From positions 1-12,674 of the forward strand of contig MVJJ01000142.1 of assembly GCA_003266145.1 (NCBI GenBank): a stretch of 12,674 nt of DNA, given 5' to 3'. The position numbers and the translations under genes were made by a program. Positions 1 through 6,683 of the stretch are shown piece by piece; position 1 is the stretch's first letter; each line of letters starts with the position of its first letter. The notes under the pieces are model-generated. The model ran no database searches, had not been told where the DNA came from, and saw nothing but the letters and a program-made list of their open reading frames with translations. The DNA comes from Methanosphaera sp. SHI613. Lineage in GTDB: Archaea; Methanobacteriota; Methanobacteria; Methanobacteriales; Methanobacteriaceae.

Positions 1-782
1 TCTCTTGGATTTGCTAAATCTAGCATAATCATATTTTCAAGATGTTCTTGTGGGAGTACTTCTAATCTTTTTTTATTTATCAATGTATGTGGTGCACCTG
101 TAGCACTTATTAGTACATCTATTTTATGTAGATTTTCATCCATTGATTTGAATTTGATTGCTATACCATCCAATTCCTTTGCTAATTCTTGGGCTTTATC
201 ATATGTTCTGTTTGCAACGACTATTGCATTTGTCTGTTTTTCAAGAAGGGCCTTTGATACTACGGTTCCCATTTCTCCTGCACCTACGATAAGCACGTTT
301 TTGCCTTCTAGACTGCCGTATTTTTGTTCTATGAGTTCCACTGCACCACTACCAACGGATACTCCTCCCTCGTTAATATGGGTATTTTTTCTTATTGACT
401 GGCCTACATGTATCGCTTTGGTAAATACCTTCTCCAGTTTAGGTCCTATTGTAGCATTTTTGATAGCATTTTTACGTGCCGTTTTTATCTGTCCAAGAAT
501 TTGGTCTTCACCCATTATCATTGATTCAAGTCCTGATGCCAATCTTAGAAGGTGGTTTATTGCAACGTCATCTTTTTCGATGATGAAGTTTGTTGCAGGC
601 AAGTTCACATCCTCTTCAAGAATAAGATATATTTCATAACGGTTGCATGTTTTAAGGGTAACTTCTTCCTGTATGTTCACTTGTTCGTGTAATTTAGCGT
701 TTAGTTCGTCTAATTTGGAGTAGGACTCTTCCATGGTTCCAATATCTGCGATCTTATAGTCTATACGTATATTCAGTAACAT
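1..782 (-). CDS. hemA: Glutamyl-tRNA reductase, 3' end outside the window
   Basis: Reduces glutamyl-tRNA(Glu) with NADPH to glutamate-1-semialdehyde, the first committed step of C5-pathway tetrapyrrole synthesis (F430, corrinoids, siroheme). The first 260 residues are visible; the family usually has about 400, so the C-terminal dimerisation region lies beyond the left edge. Visible family signatures are TCNRYE around residues 44-50, with Cys46 as the expected thioester nucleophile, GEDQILGQ at 91-98, SVGSGAVELIE near 142-152, a Rossmann glycine motif GAGEMG at 167-172, and DLANPR at the cut end. The start at 782 is chosen because an AGGAG box sits about 8 nt upstream and the N-terminus matches the family. 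It follows the precorrin-2 dehydrogenase homologue in the same direction after 127 nt containing a TATA-like box, so it may have its own promoter. The identification is secure. Confidence 0.95.
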   Translation of the reverse strand, partial: MLLNIRIDYKIADIGTMEESYSKLDELNAKLHEQVNIQEEVTLKTCNRYEIYLILEEDVNLPATNFIIEKDDVAINHLLRLASGLESMIMGEDQILGQIKTARKNAIKNATIGPKLEKVFTKAIHVGQSIRKNTHINEGGVSVGSGAVELIEQKYGSLEGKNVLIVGAGEMGTVVSKALLEKQTNAIVVANRTYDKAQELAKELDGIAIKFKSMDENLHKIDVLISATGAPHTLINKKRLEVLPQEHLENMIMLDLANPR

Positions 783-869
783 TGATTATCTCCTGTTATT
801 TCATAAAATAATCTTTTAAAAAATAAATATCAATAATTTTGATTTTAAATGATACATTTTTTCTCTTTA

Positions 870-878
870 TTTATATAT
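870..878 (-). promoter_or_regulatory. TATA-like box for hemA
   Basis: On the minus strand this reads ATATATAAA, preceded by an A-rich stretch that could act as a BRE. A start about 25 nt downstream would fall near 849 and give a leader of roughly 65 nt carrying the AGGAG ribosome binding site of hemA. It is the best TATA match in the 127-nt gap, but the whole gap is AT-rich. Confidence 0.45.
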
Positions 879-909
879 CAACTTTTTAATACTTAAATAA
901 TTTGTAAAG

Positions 910-1545
910 TTAACTTAAACTTTTTTCCACCATTTTATAGGCATATTCTTTTGCTTCTTCAATATTTCCATCATGAATTAGATTTTTGACATTTTCATCT
1001 TCATTAATTTGTATCATGAACTCTTTTCTTTCAATCTGGGAGTCAACTTTTGTCTTCAACAGTTCTCTTAGATATTCCTGTAGTTGAATGTAATAAATAT
1101 CCTCGTCTGTAATTATGCTTTGGATCTTTTTTCTAAGGGTTTTTGCCATCAGAGGACTTTTGGAGCCTGTGTAAACAGATATGGTCACGCCACCAATATC
1201 GAATGTGGATGGAAAGATAACATTGCTGATTGAAGGATTGCTGGAACAGTTGATTAATTTACCCTGTGCCTTTTTGCTTATGGTTTCATTAAGTTTTAAA
1301 TCATCAGTAGCTATAACAATCAAATCGGAGGCTTCTATAAGATTATCCAGTTTGTCATTATCAAAAAAATGAGCACCTTTTTCCAGAAATTCCACTTTAA
1401 TATCTTCATCTATATCTTTGGTTACGATGTTGACATTGGCCTGGGCATCTAGGAATCTTCGAGCCCTTCTTATTCCTACTGAACCGGTACCTATAATCAA
1501 TACATTTTTGTCCTTCATATCCAAATATAATGATGTTAATGCCAT
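910..1545 (-). CDS. Precorrin-2 dehydrogenase (SirC/Met8/CysG N-terminal type)
   Basis: Homologue of the NAD-dependent enzymes that oxidise precorrin-2 to sirohydrochlorin, the shared precursor of siroheme, corrinoids and F430. The 211 residues match the length of stand-alone family members. The N-terminus has a Rossmann fold with GTGSVGIRRARR at 19-30. The middle has the family segment ending in IFPS (110-113) and the SxxSPLMAKTLR-like stretch at 128-138 that lies near the substrate pocket. The segment usually written N-x-x-D-D or similar here reads NCSSNP (99-104), so the Asp that is catalytic in CysG and Met8p appears to be absent. The start is supported by an AAGGA box. It lies between the marker 9 gene (50 nt upstream) and hemA, as expected for a tetrapyrrole pair. 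The family call is firm; whether it also chelates iron cannot be told. Confidence 0.88.
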   Translation of the reverse strand: MALTSLYLDMKDKNVLIIGTGSVGIRRARRFLDAQANVNIVTKDIDEDIKVEFLEKGAHFFDNDKLDNLIEASDLIVIATDDLKLNETISKKAQGKLINCSSNPSISNVIFPSTFDIGGVTISVYTGSKSPLMAKTLRKKIQSIITDEDIYYIQLQEYLRELLKTKVDSQIERKEFMIQINEDENVKNLIHDGNIEEAKEYAYKMVEKSLS

Positions 1546-1595
1546 GATATGATCCTTCTTTAAAAAAAATTAAAAATTAGTATGTGAATGAAAAA

Positions 1596-2078
1596 TTATA
1601 ATGTTTTCATTCTAAGATTTCTTATAGTAGTTTTTAAGTCGTTACCTGATGCTTCCAGTTCACTTTTTGCCTCATCAAAGGATATGTTGAATGTATCGGC
1701 TAGTGATTGGATGTCCGCATCGGTATATTCTGTTTTATTAACGTTGGAATTTTTTAATATTTCATCTGCTAACTGTTTTTTAAGAGTCATGTATTCATCA
1801 TGACTGATTCCATTTGCCTGTAATTCCATATCTCTTAGTGGACATGGCTTTGATGCTTTACAGCACCATACGAATGAACCAAAACAGGTGCTTGCCCCAT
1901 ATTTAAGTTTTGTTTTTTTAGCAAAGTCTTCTTTTATTTTAATAAATTCCTGTGGACTTAATCCTATTTCCTCTATTTTCATGTGTACAGGACATGGTTT
2001 TACGGGTGGACAACAGAATGCTAATCCACGTGCATCTCCTCCTCTACATACATGAGCTGGTGCATCATCCCATCCCAT
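1596..2078 (-). CDS. mmp9: Methanogenesis marker 9 protein with C-terminal UBA-like segment
   Basis: Matches the methanogen-specific marker 9 domain, whose function is unknown. From family knowledge, the domain has eight invariant Cys including two copies of an aromatic-CCxxxKPC motif, and some members carry an N-terminal nifR3-type TIM barrel. Here the motifs are FCCPPVKPC (21-29) and WCCKASKPC (71-79); the Cys are C11, C22, C23, C29 and C65, C72, C73, C79, suggesting two metal or Fe-S sites. Each motif is followed by a similar helical stretch, so the domain is an internal duplication. Residues about 119-156 have the spacing of a UBA-like three-helix domain, as in archaeal NAC. I place the start at the ATG at 2078, not the in-frame GTG at 2087, because that GTG lies inside the near-perfect Shine-Dalgarno AAGGAGTGAT (2083-2092). 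The preceding gene is a nifR3-like TIM barrel, matching the fused form. Confidence 0.87.
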   Translation of the reverse strand: MGWDDAPAHVCRGGDARGLAFCCPPVKPCPVHMKIEEIGLSPQEFIKIKEDFAKKTKLKYGASTCFGSFVWCCKASKPCPLRDMELQANGISHDEYMTLKKQLADEILKNSNVNKTEYTDADIQSLADTFNISFDEAKSELEASGNDLKTTIRNLRMKTL

Positions 2079-2082
2079 TTCT

Positions 2083-2092
2083 ATCACTCCTT
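2083..2092 (-). promoter_or_regulatory. Ribosome binding site that decides the mmp9 start
   Basis: The minus strand reads AAGGAGTGAT, one base short of a full anti-16S match (AGGAGGTGAT). It lies 4 nt upstream of the ATG at 2078 and overlaps an in-frame GTG at 2087, which makes the ATG the likely start. Confidence 0.75.
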
Positions 2093-2154
2093 ATATATCG
2101 TCCATGTTCTTTTTTTTATTAATTATTTATATTTGTCAAATATCAATATTATAC

Positions 2155-2886
2155 TTATTGAAATATATGTGTAATGTCTCCATCCAATGCTGCACGGGCA
2201 ACTGAGACGCTATCTGCTCCGCATTCTAACATCTTATCGTATACTTCGCGGCTTGTAACACTGTTGTTTGCTATCAAGTGCATATTGGTTACGGATGCTA
2301 TTTTGTTTATTATATCATAATCAGGTTCATCGATTCCGGGGTTATATGCATCTACATGCAAATACTTTACTGGATAACTTTCTATGGCTTCAACTACCTT
2401 TAATGTATCTACACCTTCTACGTTTGCCCTTACTTTTACACTGATATCAAATTTTGTATTTTCACATAGGGCTTCTATCATTTCAAGAAGGGTCTTCTCA
2501 TTTTTCAGAAGTGCTTGACCTGCACCCACTTCCTGTGTAGCAGGTTGTCTACAATGGGCGTTTATCTCTGCTATATCCAATTGGGTATTTTTGTAGATTG
2601 CCTTGAATGAATCAGCACTCACTGCCCTGAGGTTTGCAGATATTTTTCCCTTCCATTTTGGGTTATATTCTTTTATGATATTTATCTGTTCATCAATGTC
2701 CTCTGATAAGTGATGAGGGCATGTTATGAATTCCTGTCTATCTTTTACTGAGTTTTCCAGGCCTGCCTTAAATGTGTCCAGGTCGATATTGTATCCACCT
2801 AACGTTAAGATGTCCACGTTTTGTTCTGTGAATTTCTTACAGAATTCACCATCATTAATTCCTGCCATTGCAGATAATACATTCAT
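2155..2886 (-). CDS. nifR3/Dus-related TIM-barrel protein, archaeal type
   Basis: A 243-residue flavoprotein-like TIM barrel related to tRNA-dihydrouridine synthases and nearest to the archaeal nifR3-related family (the M. jannaschii MJ0144 type). The Dus-like active-site loop is recognisable but altered: NAHCRQP at 109-115 followed by GAGQALL at 121-127, where Dus enzymes have NxGCP. Cys112 is in place of the catalytic Cys. KVR at 151-153 and the phosphate-binding end IANNSVTS (205-212) with GADSVSVARAAL (223-234) fit FMN binding. It is shorter than typical Dus proteins (over 300 residues) because the C-terminal tRNA-binding helical domain is missing, so tRNA modification is doubtful. The start has GGTGA 6 nt upstream. 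It lies between gch3 and mmp9; some mmp9 proteins are fused to such a barrel, suggesting a shared role. Confidence 0.85.
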   Translation of the reverse strand: MNVLSAMAGINDGEFCKKFTEQNVDILTLGGYNIDLDTFKAGLENSVKDRQEFITCPHHLSEDIDEQINIIKEYNPKWKGKISANLRAVSADSFKAIYKNTQLDIAEINAHCRQPATQEVGAGQALLKNEKTLLEMIEALCENTKFDISVKVRANVEGVDTLKVVEAIESYPVKYLHVDAYNPGIDEPDYDIINKIASVTNMHLIANNSVTSREVYDKMLECGADSVSVARAALDGDITHIFQ

Positions 2887-2953
2887 TATATTTCACCAAC
2901 AATATATCAATATACATTAATATGTAATGGGATAAATATGTAATTTAATAAAA

Positions 2954-2962
2954 TTATATAAA
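2954..2962 (-). promoter_or_regulatory. TATA-like box for the TIM-barrel/mmp9 run
   Basis: The minus strand reads a T7 tract running into TATATAA. A start about 25 nt downstream (near 2932) gives a leader of roughly 45 nt containing the GGTGA box at 2893-2897. It supports a separate transcription unit after the gch3 operon. Confidence 0.45.
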
Positions 2963-3055
2963 AAAATATTTGAGTGGAGGTTAATTAGATTTGATGTTTA
3001 ATCAGTCCTAAATCCCATTATAAAAAATTGATTTTTCCTTTATACTGGTTGGACT
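2961..3055 (-). terminator. Possible gch3 3' hairpin and terminator region
   Basis: In the gch3 3' region the minus strand has nested inverted repeats: outer AGTCC (3051-3055) with GGACT (3004-3008), a short CCA/TGG pair inside, and inner A5/T5 arms at 3032-3036 and 3023-3027. A T7 tract follows at 2961-2967. This could terminate the exbB-gch3 transcript. The same T tract abuts the TATA-like box of the next unit. Confidence 0.3.
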
Positions 3056-3075
3056 TTTATCTTTATTCATACAGT

Positions 3076-3840
3076 TTAGTTATCCAGATCACTTAAAAGC
3101 AGTACTGAATCACTTGTTTTATCTGCTCTTATATCTTCCAATCCTATATCCGCTAAATCTGCGGCTCTACCAGGAGTTTTTGCCAAACCTATTCCTGCTT
3201 TAAGCTCTACCTTGGTTTTTTCATCGACTTTCTTAAGTAGTTCTCTTAGCTTATCAGGACTTATGTTATTGGATGGGGCCATATAATTGTCTCCACCTAT
3301 AAAGAAGCATAATGCATTTTCCTCTTTAAGTTCAAGCATCAGTTCATACAATACGTTATAAACGTTGAGTGAAGTATCATATGCACTTTCAACATCCGTG
3401 AGAGTGTTTGTTATGTCATTGATGTCGATATGTGCAATTTGTACAAGACTATCCTCTTCAGTGGCCAAGGAGTCTATGTTCAATACTTCACATCTATCAG
3501 CTGATTGTGCTCCTCCTCCTTTTTGAATCATTTTGGTAGCGATTTCCTGTGCTTCATAAGCTGTTTTAGCACAACCCACACCCATACTAATTGTTATTGG
3601 GTATCTGTTTCTTATTGAATCCTGAATTCTTTTATGATCCTGATAATCCATTCCATTACTTATCGCAATTAAATTATCAAATCTGTTAAAGAAAACTATT
3701 GCATCATGAGAACCAAATTCACGTTCCAAATCACCATATAATCTGGATTGTAAAGTCTGTAAATCCGGTTCAAATCGTGGACCTGGAGTCACAGTCCAAG
3801 GTCCGTAATTATCTATTTGAATTAAGGTTATCTGTATCAT
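3076..3840 (-). CDS. gch3: GTP cyclohydrolase III (GTP cyclohydrolase IIa)
   Basis: Converts GTP to 2-amino-5-formylamino-6-ribosylaminopyrimidinone 5'-phosphate and pyrophosphate, the archaeal entry step toward riboflavin and the deazaflavin of F420. The 254-residue length is typical. The N-terminus carries the signature GPWTVTPGPRFEPDLQ (13-28). The protein is an internal duplication of a palm-like domain related to nucleotidyl cyclases: FFNRFDN (50-56) and GVGCAKTAYEA (87-97) in the first half match FFIGGDN (179-185) and GIGLAKTPGRA (216-226) in the second. The start ATG follows GTGAT closely. It is the last gene of the exbB-exbD-purO-cofE-cofD-gch3 run (35 nt after cofD), so a GTP-consuming F420 entry enzyme is co-transcribed with late F420 genes. 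In M. jannaschii this gene also neighbours the TIM-barrel gene (MJ0144/MJ0145), from memory. Confidence 0.96.
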   Translation of the reverse strand: MIQITLIQIDNYGPWTVTPGPRFEPDLQTLQSRLYGDLEREFGSHDAIVFFNRFDNLIAISNGMDYQDHKRIQDSIRNRYPITISMGVGCAKTAYEAQEIATKMIQKGGGAQSADRCEVLNIDSLATEEDSLVQIAHIDINDITNTLTDVESAYDTSLNVYNVLYELMLELKEENALCFFIGGDNYMAPSNNISPDKLRELLKKVDEKTKVELKAGIGLAKTPGRAADLADIGLEDIRADKTSDSVLLLSDLDN

Positions 3841-3875
3841 TTCATCACGTAAAAAATTATTTTTAATCCCATAAT

Positions 3876-4778
3876 TTATACTTTTTCAATAATCTTTCTA
3901 CTTAAATTTATTTTATCGTTCATGTTTTTAAATATTATATTCTCTATTGAAACTTTTGGTATAAATTCTTCTATACTATCTTTATATTTTTCATCATTAG
4001 TATTTATTATGTAATGGTCAAGGAATTCTTTATAAAAATTTGCAACTGCCCTGCAGTTTATCTCCATATTTTTTGCTTTCATGAATTTTGCTGCAGGACC
4101 ACTTATAGCATTTTCACCTACAAGGGGTGAAATGCTTGTAACATAAGTTTTTTTAAGAGCATCTTTAACCCCTTCCATTGATATGATGGGGTTTATTGAT
4201 GTTATAGGATTTGAAGGTCCTATGATTACCTGATCGGCATTTTCTATACTTTCTATAACGTTACTTGATGCTTCAGTCGTGTTATAGGTTATGTCTTCCA
4301 CTTCCGGTTCGGCCTTATGCTTTATTAGGAATTCATGAAATGTCATAACACCCTGTGTTGTATGTATTTTCACATCACTGTCCTGGTTACTCATTGGAAG
4401 TACCTGGCTTTTTATCCCTAACTTTTCACATTGTATTTTAACCGCTTCTTCGAGTGAGTATTCATTAAGAAGCATGGTCTTCTGTATTTTTAATGCACGG
4501 TCCTTGTCACCTAATCGAAGTTCTTCTTCAAAACCTAATTCTTTAAGCGTTTGGTGTGTATGGAATGTATCATCACGTCTGCCATACCATACATCCTCAT
4601 TTATCAAATCAGCTAAAGTATACATGACACTGTCGATGTCGGCAGATACATAAACACCACTGAAATAATTATTTTCCAATGTATTTACAATAACGGTTAA
4701 CTCTTCAGGCTTAATTACCTCTTTCAGTCCTTGAAGCAGCTTTGGCGTACCTGTTCCTCCGGATAATACACAAATCAT
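3876..4778 (-). CDS. cofD: 2-phospho-L-lactate transferase (CofD)
   Basis: Transfers the phospholactyl (or phosphoenolpyruvyl) moiety from its activated guanosine diphosphate form to the deazaflavin Fo, giving F420-0. The 300 residues are full length. Motifs in order: SGGTGTPKLLQGL at 6-18 (nucleotide-binding loop), VSADIDSVMYTLA at 44-56 with Asp47 and Asp49 in the Fo and metal pocket, WYGRRDDTF at 64-72, LGDKDRA near 89-95, then PMSNQ, GPSNPITSINPI and SPLVGENAISGPAAKFM in the C-terminal half. The usual NTxDD after the second strand is NTLEN here, a conservative variation. It starts 6 nt after the cofE stop, and its AGGT ribosome binding site overlaps that stop, so the two are probably translated together. 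Confidence is high. Confidence 0.97.
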   Translation of the reverse strand: MICVLSGGTGTPKLLQGLKEVIKPEELTVIVNTLENNYFSGVYVSADIDSVMYTLADLINEDVWYGRRDDTFHTHQTLKELGFEEELRLGDKDRALKIQKTMLLNEYSLEEAVKIQCEKLGIKSQVLPMSNQDSDVKIHTTQGVMTFHEFLIKHKAEPEVEDITYNTTEASSNVIESIENADQVIIGPSNPITSINPIISMEGVKDALKKTYVTSISPLVGENAISGPAAKFMKAKNMEINCRAVANFYKEFLDHYIINTNDEKYKDSIEEFIPKVSIENIIFKNMNDKINLSRKIIEKV

Positions 4779-4784
4779 GACAAT

Positions 4785-5549
4785 CTACCTGAATGCATCC
4801 ATACTTTTTTCTCTTATAATCTCATCAATCGAGGATTCATCAATAGAACACTTTGAAAATGATGAATCATATCCTCTGATGAGCACCAGACATATTCCAC
4901 TATCACTTTGTCCCATAAGAAGACTTGCAGCAGATGCCAATTCATCACCGGTGGCCTCAATCGTACTTTGCAGCTCCTGATTATACAGGTCATAGCATCC
5001 TCTGAAGTCACTGCATGGATGTATACCACTTATTCCCACGGCAACGCCTATGGCTCCCACACGCCATGCACGTCCCTGAGTATCGGATATGATGACCGCT
5101 ACATCACAGCCACACTTCTCATCAAGATACTCCTTGATAATCCTTGCAGATTTGTCCGGATTAATCGGAAGGGGCGTCACATAACCTTCCCTACAGTTGC
5201 TGTTGTCAATACCGCTATTTGCACATACGAAGCCATGTTTTGATTCGGTAATTATCAATCCTTCCTGACATCTTAAGACATCATTTGAGTTGTCCAGGAT
5301 TATCTGACATAATCTGGCATCCTTTTTGCTCACTTTTGACATTTTTTCGGCTTCTTCTGTTACTTCAACATCATCAACCTTTATGATATTTCCTTCGGCC
5401 TTACTAACAACTGTTTCTGCAAGTACCAACACATCATTATCTTGTAGTTTGATGTCATTATCTTTTAAGCAGTCATATATGATTTCAGATAAATTGTCAT
5501 TTTCTTCTATTAATGGAAAATTCTTTATTCCTATTAACTCTATACTCAT
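4785..5549 (-). CDS. cofE: Coenzyme F420-0:L-glutamate ligase (CofE)
   Basis: GTP-dependent ligase that adds L-glutamate residues to F420-0, giving F420-1 and the gamma-linked F420-2. The 254 residues equal the single-domain archaeal form, without the extra nitroreductase domain of actinobacterial FbiB. Visible motifs: SKAEGN (49-54), HGFVCANSGIDNSN (105-118) and ISDTQGRAWRVGAIGVAVG (154-172). Asp115 and Asp156 are the likely metal ligands by analogy with the A. fulgidus enzyme. The start is preceded by GTGAT. It follows purO after 70 nt and precedes cofD by 6 nt. The order cofE then cofD then gch3 places three F420-related steps in one transcript. Confidence 0.97.
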   Translation of the reverse strand: MSIELIGIKNFPLIEENDNLSEIIYDCLKDNDIKLQDNDVLVLAETVVSKAEGNIIKVDDVEVTEEAEKMSKVSKKDARLCQIILDNSNDVLRCQEGLIITESKHGFVCANSGIDNSNCREGYVTPLPINPDKSARIIKEYLDEKCGCDVAVIISDTQGRAWRVGAIGVAVGISGIHPCSDFRGCYDLYNQELQSTIEATGDELASAASLLMGQSDSGICLVLIRGYDSSFSKCSIDESSIDEIIREKSMDAFR

Positions 5550-5619
5550 AGTATCACTATAATATTAAATTCATGTAAAAAGTCGTTATCTAAAAAATAT
5601 GTTAAGAGGAGGGGGTTAT

Positions 5620-6237
5620 TTATTCTACTGGGTTTTTAAAGGCTATTTCCCAGTCATCATCTTTGATAAATGCTGCACAACTGGTTACAGGATTTGTAAA
5701 TTCGCTGAATGCACCTTCTCCAAATATGTAGTCACATGCTTCTTGTGCATTCTCTGCTTCGTATTCGACGCTTCTTGGTGAGTTGTGTTCATATGTGGAA
5801 ACGTAATATGCTTCATTAGGGTTTACCTTTATAACTTCAAGGCTGCTGTCTGTTACGATACCGATAAATCCGTTTCCATCCTTATTGATAGCTGCACCTA
5901 TACGTGGGGTGTTGTAGTCATCCTTTTCATAATCCATAGCCAATAGGCTTAATGCAACACTATCCCTAAGGTTCATGCCTTCCCTGATTTTACCTGCAAT
6001 GATGTCTGTATGTGAACCGTTTGTAATTACACACACATCATCAACGATGTCAATACAGTTGTAGCTGATATATGGATTTTTATAAATGTCTCCTTCTGAA
6101 CCTTCTGTAGGTACAATTGCTACTTTGTTATCATTAACTACTGATTTACGATTTGGAAATGATCTGCTTGATACACGGTAAGATGCATAAGTTCCGTTTT
6201 CATTACTTCCAATTGATATAATTCTTCCAAGATACAT
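5620..6237 (-). CDS. purO: IMP cyclohydrolase, archaeal PurO type
   Basis: Closes FAICAR to IMP, the last step of de novo purine synthesis, using the archaeal PurO fold (NTN-hydrolase-like) instead of bacterial PurH. The 205-residue protein closely resembles the characterised Methanothermobacter enzyme (MTH1020) from memory. It has MYLGRI at the start, RVSSRSFPNR at 21-30, NPYISYNCI near 54-62, NGSHTD at 73-78, GMNLRD and LSLLAMDYEKDDYNTPRI at 87-113, and a NPVTSCAAF stretch near the C-terminus. The start is supported by AAGGAG about 10 nt upstream. It lies between exbD (29 nt) and cofE (70 nt). Co-transcription with gch3 couples purine synthesis with a GTP-consuming cofactor route, an inference from layout only. 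Confidence 0.96.
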   Translation of the reverse strand: MYLGRIISIGSNENGTYASYRVSSRSFPNRKSVVNDNKVAIVPTEGSEGDIYKNPYISYNCIDIVDDVCVITNGSHTDIIAGKIREGMNLRDSVALSLLAMDYEKDDYNTPRIGAAINKDGNGFIGIVTDSSLEVIKVNPNEAYYVSTYEHNSPRSVEYEAENAQEACDYIFGEGAFSEFTNPVTSCAAFIKDDDWEIAFKNPVE

Positions 6238-6266
6238 ATCTAATCAACTCCTTAATTGTATATCTA

Positions 6267-6671
6267 CTATGATGTAGATGGTGCCCGCACAGCTACCTCT
6301 TCTAGTTCTGCAGGCGATGTTATCGTTATCGATCCGGTTTTTGAATCCATTACTATTTGACCTTCATCCATTACTCTTGTATGTACTGCTATTGCACCAC
6401 TTCTGATATATTCTGATTTGTCAACACCATTTACAGTAACTTTGTGAAGCCCGTTTAGTGGCATCAGATAATACTCCGACGTACCTGACTGGCTTGTCGG
6501 CTTTGCAGATATCTGTTCGGGTGTATAATTCTGATCCACAGATGGCTGTTGACTAAGCATTACCAGGAGGAATATCATTATTGTAAAAATCACATCTAAT
6601 AACGGTACAAGATTAATGTTAGGTGTCTTTTGGTCTATCTTATTTTTAAACCTTTTAGTATCTATAGTCAT
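6267..6671 (-). CDS. exbD: ExbD/TolR-family biopolymer transport protein
   Basis: A proton-channel partner subunit of the ExbB-ExbD / TolQ-TolR / MotA-MotB motor group. The 134 residues have the standard layout: short cytoplasmic N-terminus, one membrane helix at about 19-40, then a roughly 90-residue external domain. The helix begins with NLVPLLDVIFTIMIFLL (20-36); Asp26 corresponds to the essential membrane Asp of ExbD, and the preceding TPNINLVPLLD is the family signature. Its GAGG ribosome binding site overlaps the exbB stop codon (gap of 12 nt), so the pair is translationally linked, as expected of a complex. What it energises is unknown: no TonB or outer-membrane receptor is visible, and Methanobacteriales have pseudomurein walls and no outer membrane. 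Confidence 0.92.
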   Translation of the reverse strand: MTIDTKRFKNKIDQKTPNINLVPLLDVIFTIMIFLLVMLSQQPSVDQNYTPEQISAKPTSQSGTSEYYLMPLNGLHKVTVNGVDKSEYIRSGAIAVHTRVMDEGQIVMDSKTGSITITSPAELEEVAVRAPSTS

Positions 6672-6683
6672 TAATACTCGCCT

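Noticed and set aside
148..639. Long rightward open frame in the hemA region
   Set aside because: The minus strand encodes glutamyl-tRNA reductase with clear motifs across the same bases; this frame has no family features or ribosome binding site.
2076..2087. GTG at 2087 as the mmp9 start
   Set aside because: That GTG is part of the strong Shine-Dalgarno AAGGAGTGAT; the ATG at 2078 is correctly spaced from it.
5599..5781. Rightward frame beginning MLRGGGYLFY with an upstream purine-rich stretch
   Set aside because: It is antisense to purO, which is certain; the GGAGGGGG stretch lies after the start codon and cannot serve as its ribosome binding site.
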